Assembly (NCBI RefSeq): GCF_030814475.1
Contig: NZ_JAUSVF010000001.1
Coordinates: 2,253,001 to 2,317,000, forward strand
DNA length: 64,000 bases
Origin: Pararhizobium capsulatum DSM 1112
GTDB taxonomy: Bacteria; Pseudomonadota; Alphaproteobacteria; Rhizobiales; Rhizobiaceae
Direction of reading: 5' to 3'
In this document: in pieces, positions 58,957 through 64,000 of the stretch
Layout of the letters: each line of letters begins with the position of its first letter
Numbering within the stretch: the first letter of the stretch is position 1
Notes under the pieces: generated by a model
Database searches by the model: none
Seen by the model: the letters and a program-made list of their open reading frames with translations, nothing else
What the model was told of the DNA's origin: nothing
Position numbers and translations under genes: made by a program

Positions 58957-59160
58957 TTGAAGCCCGAAGAAATCCGCAAGCTGGAAGCTTATTTCAAGCG
59001 CACCTTCAACCAGTCGATGGTCATCAAGGCGCGTCCGCGCAAGGATGAATCGGCGGAAGTTTACCTCGGCGACGAGTTCCTGGGAGTCGTCTTCCGGGAT
59101 GAGGAAGACGGTGAGCTTTCCTACAACTTCTCGATGGCAATACTCGATATCGACCTGTAA
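58957..59160 (+). CDS. DUF3126 family protein, TTG start
   Basis: A 67-residue protein of the DUF3126 family (EEIRKLEAYFKRTFN, KARPRKDESAEVYLGDEFLG, YNFSMAILDIDL). It starts with TTG at 58957, seven bases after GGAG; the in-frame GTG at 58912 is also possible but precedes family sequence. Function unknown; common downstream of cysE in rhizobia. Confidence 0.88.
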   Translation: MKPEEIRKLEAYFKRTFNQSMVIKARPRKDESAEVYLGDEFLGVVFRDEEDGELSYNFSMAILDIDL

Positions 59161-59188
59161 GTCGAAGATATCGCCTTGAAGCATTTTT

Positions 59189-59222
59189 AACCCGGCTTGA
59201 TGATTTCAAGCCGGGTTTTTTG
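59189..59222 (+). terminator. Terminator after the DUF3126 gene
   Basis: Twelve-base stem AACCCGGCTTGA / TCAAGCCGGGTT, loop TGAT, followed by a T run. Confidence 0.92.
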
Positions 59223-59328
59223 TAAAAATAATACTTTTCATATTGGTTTTTGAAGAATTTTTGAAAAAATCTTGAAGTTTAAGTCAAGTCGTTGGGTTGT
59301 AAGTCTTTTATTGCATTGCACGCATATC

Positions 59329-59355
59329 TTGACTTTTTTGTGCGGTGCATATAAA
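59329..59355 (+). promoter_or_regulatory. Possible phasin promoter
   Basis: TTGACT (59329-59334) and TATAAA (59350-59355) with a 15-base spacer in an AT-rich stretch (59225-59340) that stands out from the genome. The spacer is shorter than ideal; a TAAATT reading gives 17. Confidence 0.35.
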
Positions 59356-59392
59356 TTACGAACATCCGCGGGCCGACAATAAGGAGCACCCA

Positions 59393-59743
59393 ATGTTCAA
59401 TTTCGACGAAGCCAACAAGAAGAGCAAGGAAACGATGGACACCGTGCTGAAAAGCTACGCGTCGGTCTCCAAGGGGTTCCAGGCCATAGCAACAGAAGCC
59501 GCCGATTATTCGAAGAAGTCCTTCGAAGAGGGCGTCGCCCATCTCGAAAAAATTACCTCCGTGAAGAGCGTTGAGGCTGCTTTCGAACTGCAGACCAACT
59601 ATTTCAAATCCGCCTATGAAGCTTACGTCGCTGAAGCCACCAAGCTCGGCGAAATGTATGCCGATCTCGCCAAGGACGCCTACAAGCCTTACGAGGCGCC
59701 TGTTGCCAAGGCGACCGCTGCCGTCAAGGCTGCCGCTGCCTGA
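59393..59743 (+). CDS. Phasin family protein
   Basis: A 116-residue amphipathic helical protein of the phasin type (MFNFDEANKKSKETMD, GFQAIATEAADYSKKSFEEG, FELQTNYFKSAYEAYVAEATKLGEM in short cores). Phasins coat polyhydroxyalkanoate granules or, in rhizobia, act as abundant stress proteins. AAGGAG lies 7 bases before the ATG. Framed by terminators on both sides, so monocistronic. Confidence 0.92.
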   Translation: MFNFDEANKKSKETMDTVLKSYASVSKGFQAIATEAADYSKKSFEEGVAHLEKITSVKSVEAAFELQTNYFKSAYEAYVAEATKLGEMYADLAKDAYKPYEAPVAKATAAVKAAAA

Positions 59744-59772
59744 TCGACGTTTCAGTTATTAGTGCATATATG

Positions 59773-59802
59773 ACCGGTCGTGGTTTCCACGGCCGGTTTT
59801 TT
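59773..59802 (+). terminator. Terminator after the phasin gene
   Basis: Eleven-base stem ACCGGTCGTGG / CCACGGCCGGT (one G-T pair), loop TTT, followed by seven T. Confidence 0.92.
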
Positions 59803-59992
59803 GTTGTTCATCGGTGTGCTCCCACAACGCTCAAGCATGAGAAAAGTAGTCAATCTTCGTGATGACGACGCAATTGTGATTGCAGTGCAGAAGAACAGCC
59901 TTAAAATCCGAAAAAGAACCACTAGATTATGTGTCACGTAGGGTCGCGGACCAACTCGCCCTCGCGCGATACGACCAAGGGAATGAAGACGC

Positions 59993-60346
59993 ATGAAAGT
60001 GATGCCGGTCCGGATGCAAAAAGAGGGTGACGGGGACGCCGGGAATGGCAACCGTGGTACCTCTGTTATCACCCGGACAAAGCCAAAGACCAAGAAGCCC
60101 AGCCTTTATCGAGTCCTGCTTCTGAACGACGACTACACGCCCATGGAGTTCGTGATCCATATTCTGGAGCGTTTTTTCCAGAAGGATCGCGAAGCGGCGA
60201 CCCTGATTATGCTGCATGTTCACAATCACGGCGTGGGCGAGTGCGGTGTCTTTACCTATGAGGTCGCCGAAACCAAAGTGACGCAAGTGATGGATTTTGC
60301 CCGACAGCATCAGCATCCCCTGCAATGCGTCATGGAAAAGAAATGA
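59993..60346 (+). CDS. clpS: ATP-dependent Clp protease adaptor ClpS
   Basis: A 117-residue adaptor that delivers N-degron substrates to ClpAP. Family residues [16 protein letters not shown] and [21 protein letters not shown] are present. The first 30 residues are flexible. Starts at 60002 or 60014 are also possible. 9 bp before clpA. Confidence 0.97.
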   Translation: MKVMPVRMQKEGDGDAGNGNRGTSVITRTKPKTKKPSLYRVLLLNDDYTPMEFVIHILERFFQKDREAATLIMLHVHNHGVGECGVFTYEVAETKVTQVMDFARQHQHPLQCVMEKK

Positions 60347-60355
60347 GGAACGAAC

Positions 60356-62881
60356 GTGCCAACATTTTCGACCAGCCTTGAAAAGGCGCTGCACCAGGCT
60401 CTGACACTGGCCAACGAGCGTCATCACGAATACGCGACGCTGGAGCATCTGCTCCTGGCGCTGATCGATGATTCGGATGCGGCGGCGGTTATGGGGGCCT
60501 GCAACGTCAACCTCGACAGCCTTCGCAAGACGGTGTCTGATTATGTCGATAACGAACTCGGCAACCTGGTGACGGGCTATGACGAAGATTCCAAACCGAC
60601 AGCCGGCTTCCAGCGCGTCATCCAGCGCGCTGTCATCCATGTACAATCGTCCGGCCGGGAAGAGGTGACGGGTGCTAACGTACTCGTTGCGATCTTCGCC
60701 GAGCGCGAAAGCCACGCTGCATATTTCCTGCAGGAGCAGGAGATGACCCGTTACGATGCGGTCAACTTCATCTCGCACGGCATCGGCAAGCGGCCGGGAG
60801 CCTCGGAAACACGCACGCCGCGTGGTGCCGATGAGCCCGAATCGGAGCAGAAGGCTCCGCGCGGGGATCCGGAGGAGAGCGGCGCCAAGAAGCAGCAGGA
60901 CGCCCTGACCGCCTATTGCGTCAATCTCAACGAGAAGGCCAAGGTCGGCAAGATCGATCCGTTGATCGGCCGCCACGCCGAGGTCAACCGCACGATCCAG
61001 ATCTTGTGCCGTCGCTCTAAGAACAACCCGCTCTATGTAGGTGATCCCGGCGTCGGCAAGACGGCAATAGCCGAAGGTCTGGCCAAGCGCATTGTCGAAA
61101 AGAAAGTGCCGGAAGCGTTGCAGGATGCGACCATCTTCTCGCTCGACATGGGTACACTGCTCGCCGGCACCCGCTATCGCGGTGACTTCGAAGAGCGCCT
61201 GAAGCAGGTCGTCAAGGAACTGGAAGATTATCCGGGCGCGGTGCTGTTCATCGATGAAATCCACACCGTCATCGGAGCGGGCGCAACCTCGGGCGGCGCC
61301 ATGGATGCGTCGAACCTGTTGAAGCCGGCTCTGTCCTCCGGGGCGATCCGCTGCATTGGCTCGACCACCTACAAGGAATATCGCCAGTTCTTTGAAAAGG
61401 ACCGGGCGCTTGTCCGTCGCTTCCAGAAGATCGATGTCAACGAGCCAACGATCGACGATGCCATCGAGATCATGAAGGGTTTGAAGCCCTACTTCGAAGA
61501 CTATCACAAGTTGAGATACTCCAACGAGGCGATCAAGTCGGCCGTCGAGCTTTCTGCCCGCTACATCAACGATCGCAAGCTGCCGGACAAGGCGATCGAC
61601 GTGATCGACGAGACCGGTGCGGCCCAGATGTTGCTGCCCGTCGGCAAGCGCCGCAAGCTGATCACCGAGAAGGAGATCGAAGCGACGATCGCCACCATGG
61701 CCCGCATTCCGGCAAAGACCGTTTCCAAGGATGACGAGACCGTTCTCGCCAACCTGGAGCAGGAACTGCGCTCGGTGGTCTATGGTCAGGATCTGGCGAT
61801 CGAGGCTCTGTCGTCGGCCATCAAGCTGGCGCGGGCGGGCCTGCGCGAACCGAACAAGCCGATCGGCTCCTACGTCTTCTCTGGTCCGACGGGTGTCGGT
61901 AAGACCGAAGTCGCCAAGCAGCTTGCTTCCTCGCTCGGTGTCGAGCTGCTGCGGTTCGACATGTCGGAATACATGGAGCGCCACACCGTCTCGCGACTGC
62001 TCGGGGCACCTCCCGGCTATGTCGGTTTCGATCAGGGTGGCCTGCTGACCGATGGCATTGACCAGCATCCGCATTCCGTGCTGCTGCTTGACGAAATCGA
62101 AAAGGCCCATCCGGACCTGTTCAACATCCTCTTGCAGGTCATGGACCATGGCTCGCTGACGGACCACAACGGCAAGAAGATCGACTTCCGCAACGTCATT
62201 CTGATCATGACGACCAATGCTGGCGCTTCGGAAATGGCCAAGGCTGCGTTCGGCTTCGGTTCCTCCAAGCGCGAAGGCGACGATGTGGAGGCGCTGAACC
62301 GTCTGTTCACGCCGGAGTTCCGCAACCGTCTCGATGCGGTGATCCCGTTCGGTTCGCTGCCGACACCGGTCATCCATCAGGTCGTGCAGAAGTTCGTCAT
62401 GCAGCTGGAAACCCAGCTTGCAGAGCGCAACGTTACTTTTGACCTGCATCCGGATGCGATCGCCTGGCTGGCCGAAAAGGGTTACGACGAGAAGATGGGC
62501 GCACGGCCGCTGTCGCGCGTCATTCAGGAAAACATCAAGAAACCGCTCGCCGACGAAATCCTCTTCGGCAAGCTGAAGAAGGGTGGCGTTGTCACGGTTT
62601 CCGTCGGGACCAAGTCCGACGGCACCAAGGGCATCCTGCTTGATGCGGTTCCTGAAACGGCGCGCATCAAGCCGAAGGCCGAGATCGTGACGCCGGTCAA
62701 GAAGTCGAAGGCTGCCAAGCCAAAGGACGTTGAAACCGTCGGTGCGGAAAGCGATGTAAAGCCGAAGCCCAAGAAGGCTGCAGCGGCCAAGGCACCCGCA
62801 AAGGCCGAAACGCCGGCAGCCCCCGCTGCCGAAGCGCCCCGCAAGGGTCGCACGGTTCCGAAAGTGCCGCGCAAGAAATAA
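60356..62881 (+). CDS. clpA: ATP-dependent Clp protease ATP-binding subunit ClpA
   Basis: An 841-residue Hsp100 unfoldase: N-domain (1-150), first AAA+ (GDPGVGKT, FIDEIHTVIGAG), second AAA+ (GPTGVGKTE, LLDEIEKAHPD) and ClpP-docking region. GTG start after GAGGAA. About 70 C-terminal residues beyond the usual end are Ala/Lys/Pro-rich (KPKPKKAAAAKAPAK), histone-tail-like and probably disordered. Works with ClpP and ClpS. Confidence 0.97.
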   Translation: MPTFSTSLEKALHQALTLANERHHEYATLEHLLLALIDDSDAAAVMGACNVNLDSLRKTVSDYVDNELGNLVTGYDEDSKPTAGFQRVIQRAVIHVQSSGREEVTGANVLVAIFAERESHAAYFLQEQEMTRYDAVNFISHGIGKRPGASETRTPRGADEPESEQKAPRGDPEESGAKKQQDALTAYCVNLNEKAKVGKIDPLIGRHAEVNRTIQILCRRSKNNPLYVGDPGVGKTAIAEGLAKRIVEKKVPEALQDATIFSLDMGTLLAGTRYRGDFEERLKQVVKELEDYPGAVLFIDEIHTVIGAGATSGGAMDASNLLKPALSSGAIRCIGSTTYKEYRQFFEKDRALVRRFQKIDVNEPTIDDAIEIMKGLKPYFEDYHKLRYSNEAIKSAVELSARYINDRKLPDKAIDVIDETGAAQMLLPVGKRRKLITEKEIEATIATMARIPAKTVSKDDETVLANLEQELRSVVYGQDLAIEALSSAIKLARAGLREPNKPIGSYVFSGPTGVGKTEVAKQLASSLGVELLRFDMSEYMERHTVSRLLGAPPGYVGFDQGGLLTDGIDQHPHSVLLLDEIEKAHPDLFNILLQVMDHGSLTDHNGKKIDFRNVILIMTTNAGASEMAKAAFGFGSSKREGDDVEALNRLFTPEFRNRLDAVIPFGSLPTPVIHQVVQKFVMQLETQLAERNVTFDLHPDAIAWLAEKGYDEKMGARPLSRVIQENIKKPLADEILFGKLKKGGVVTVSVGTKSDGTKGILLDAVPETARIKPKAEIVTPVKKSKAAKPKDVETVGAESDVKPKPKKAAAAKAPAKAETPAAPAAEAPRKGRTVPKVPRKK

Positions 62882-62903
62882 GCGCTGGCGAACGAGCGAG
62901 TGG

Positions 62904-62933
62904 TGCCGGGTTAACAGCCCGGCATCGTTTTAT
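62904..62933 (+). terminator. Probable terminator after clpA
   Basis: Seven-base stem TGCCGGG / CCCGGCA, seven-base loop, then TCGTTTT. Confidence 0.6.
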
Positions 62934-62947
62934 GAGCAGGGCGGTTT

Positions 62948-63694
62948 ATGGATCAGGAGAATAGCGCTTCCCACGCACATTGGTTCCTTGTGGGTATGCG
63001 CGGTATCGTTAGCCTTCCGGCGATCATCCTGATGCTCTCATTCATCGGCTTTTGTGCGCTGACCGTGCAAGCCGGCATTCCCGTCGAGCAGGTGGTCTTC
63101 ATGACCGGTATGGTCTGGGCCTTGCCGGCAAAGGTCATTCTCGTTGGCTCGATCATGGCCGGCGCCAACCTGCTGACGGCCTTTGTCGCAGTAACGCTGT
63201 CTTCCGTCCGCCTCATGCCCATGGTGGCCGCCCTTGTGCCGGAAATCCGGGGCCGACAAACGCCAACCTGGTTGCTTCTCTTTCTTTCCCATTTCGTGGC
63301 AATCACTGCCTGGGTCTATGCGATCGAGAAGGTTGCCGATGTTCCTCGCGAGCGTCGAGTCGCCTTTTTTGCCGGCTTCGGCATTACGCTTGTACTTGCC
63401 AACATGCTGCTCGTAGCCGTGGCCTACCGCTATGTCGCAACATTCCCGCCGATCGTTGCCGGCTGCCTGTTCTTCCTGACGCCGGTCTATTTTCTTGCCT
63501 CGATCTGGAATTCTGCGCGCCATCGCGTGGTTCATATCGCGCTGATCCTTGGCCTCGTTGCCGGACCGTTTTTCTATTGGCTCTTTCCCGAGTTCGACAT
63601 CCTGCTGGCAGGGCTGATCGGCGGAACGGTCGCTTGGGCGGGGGAGAGAGCGTGGCGGCTGAGACGGGTGGCGAACGAGGAGGGGGGCCGATGA
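62948..63694 (+). CDS. azlC: AzlC family branched-chain amino acid exporter subunit
   Basis: A 248-residue membrane protein of the AzlC type with about seven hydrophobic segments (GIVSLPAIILMLSFIGF, QAGIPVEQVVFMTGMVWALPAK, SVRLMPMVAALVPEIRG cores). AzlC and AzlD together export branched-chain amino acids. Overlaps the next gene by four bases (ATGA). Confidence 0.9.
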   Translation: MDQENSASHAHWFLVGMRGIVSLPAIILMLSFIGFCALTVQAGIPVEQVVFMTGMVWALPAKVILVGSIMAGANLLTAFVAVTLSSVRLMPMVAALVPEIRGRQTPTWLLLFLSHFVAITAWVYAIEKVADVPRERRVAFFAGFGITLVLANMLLVAVAYRYVATFPPIVAGCLFFLTPVYFLASIWNSARHRVVHIALILGLVAGPFFYWLFPEFDILLAGLIGGTVAWAGERAWRLRRVANEEGGR

Positions 63695-64000
63695 CGTCGC
63701 TCGAAGGCTGGTGGGCCTATGCTTTCATCGCGATAGCTGGTTGGCTTGCAACCGATATCTGGCGCTGGCTTGGCGTCGTCGCGGGAAACCGGTTGCGAGA
63801 AGATTCAGAGGTGCTGAACTGGGTGCGCGCCGTGGCGACCGCACTTGTTGCCGCTGTCGTTGCCAAGCTTATTCTTTATCCCACGGGTGTCCTCGAAACA
63901 TCGCCGCTTTGGTTGCGGCTCGGCTCGATCATCGTGGGCGCGGCGGCCTTCTTTGCAGCGGGCCAGAAGCCGGCCGTGGGGATCGCGACAGCCATTCTGG
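63691..64000 (+). CDS. azlD: AzlD family membrane protein, truncated by the window
   Basis: Starts at ATG 63691 after AGGAGGGGGG and stays open to the window end (103 codons seen). Short hydrophobic helices (AYAFIAIAGWLATDIWRWLG, VRAVATALVAAVVAKLILY in short cores, LGSIIVGAAAFFAAG) match the small AzlD partner of AzlC. Only the last few residues are missing. Confidence 0.85.
   Translation, partial: MTSLEGWWAYAFIAIAGWLATDIWRWLGVVAGNRLREDSEVLNWVRAVATALVAAVVAKLILYPTGVLETSPLWLRLGSIIVGAAAFFAAGQKPAVGIATAIL

Noticed and set aside
59927..62449. 840-codon open frame on the minus strand opposite clpS-clpA
   Set aside because: It mirrors the high-GC third-position bias of clpA, has no start site with a binding sequence and no recognisable domain; clpA is certain.

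Overview
The window is a stretch of chromosome from an alphaproteobacterium of the Rhizobiales, most probably Rhizobiaceae (Rhizobium/Agrobacterium/Neorhizobium-like). Supporting marks are the kdsA-eno-ftsB-like-pdhABC-lpdA-lipA order, the fused ispDF gene, dusB-ntrBC-ntrYX followed by hfq-hflX-mazG, the metC/aapJQMP general amino-acid transporter locus, a phasin next to clpS-clpA, RIME-like intergenic palindromes and high GC. It is almost entirely coding, and no rRNA, tRNA or CRISPR was recognised. The species cannot be fixed from the sequence alone.

Layout. 1-5141: 3' end of a GH32 fructosidase gene, a transglycosylase-type lipoprotein, a LysR regulator divergent from two tandem SDR genes, and a VOC protein overlapping kdsA. 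5138-16754: core carbon metabolism (kdsA, eno, FtsB-like protein, pyruvate dehydrogenase pdhABC, lpdA, lipA), interrupted by a DUF559 gene between inverted intergenic repeats, an SGNH hydrolase, a small P-loop kinase and a RatA/Coq10-like protein. 16872-29943: cinA-type amidase and ispDF on the minus strand, then the nitrogen regulation block dusB-ntrB-ntrC and ntrY-ntrX, an aminotransferase, hfq, hflX, and mazG on the minus strand. 29948-35694: a deaminase, then the sulfite assimilation set cysG-DUF2849-cysI-DUF934 and fpr.

35767-49643 is the accessory and most unusual part. It holds a serralysin-type RTX metalloprotease on the minus strand, and divergent from it a gene set for a small exported protein, a six-helix ferric-reductase-like flavoprotein, an exported tetraheme c-type cytochrome of about 1086 aa, an exported OmpA-domain protein (frameshifted here) and two exported caspase-family proteases. 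Several of these genes overlap, which suggests one operon. The cytochrome and both caspases appear to share a C-terminal beta-rich module resembling DUF4384. The second caspase gene is split by an IS66-family element of 2486 bp with a perfect 8-bp target duplication (GATACAGG); removing the element and one duplication restores the frame exactly. I propose this set as a candidate undescribed envelope redox-protease system; its function is inference.

49724-64000 returns to conserved genes: aapJQMP (minus strand), metC, an FAD monooxygenase, a zinc-finger protein, an alpha/beta hydrolase, cysE, a DUF3126 protein, a phasin, clpS, clpA, and azlC plus a truncated azlD at the window edge.
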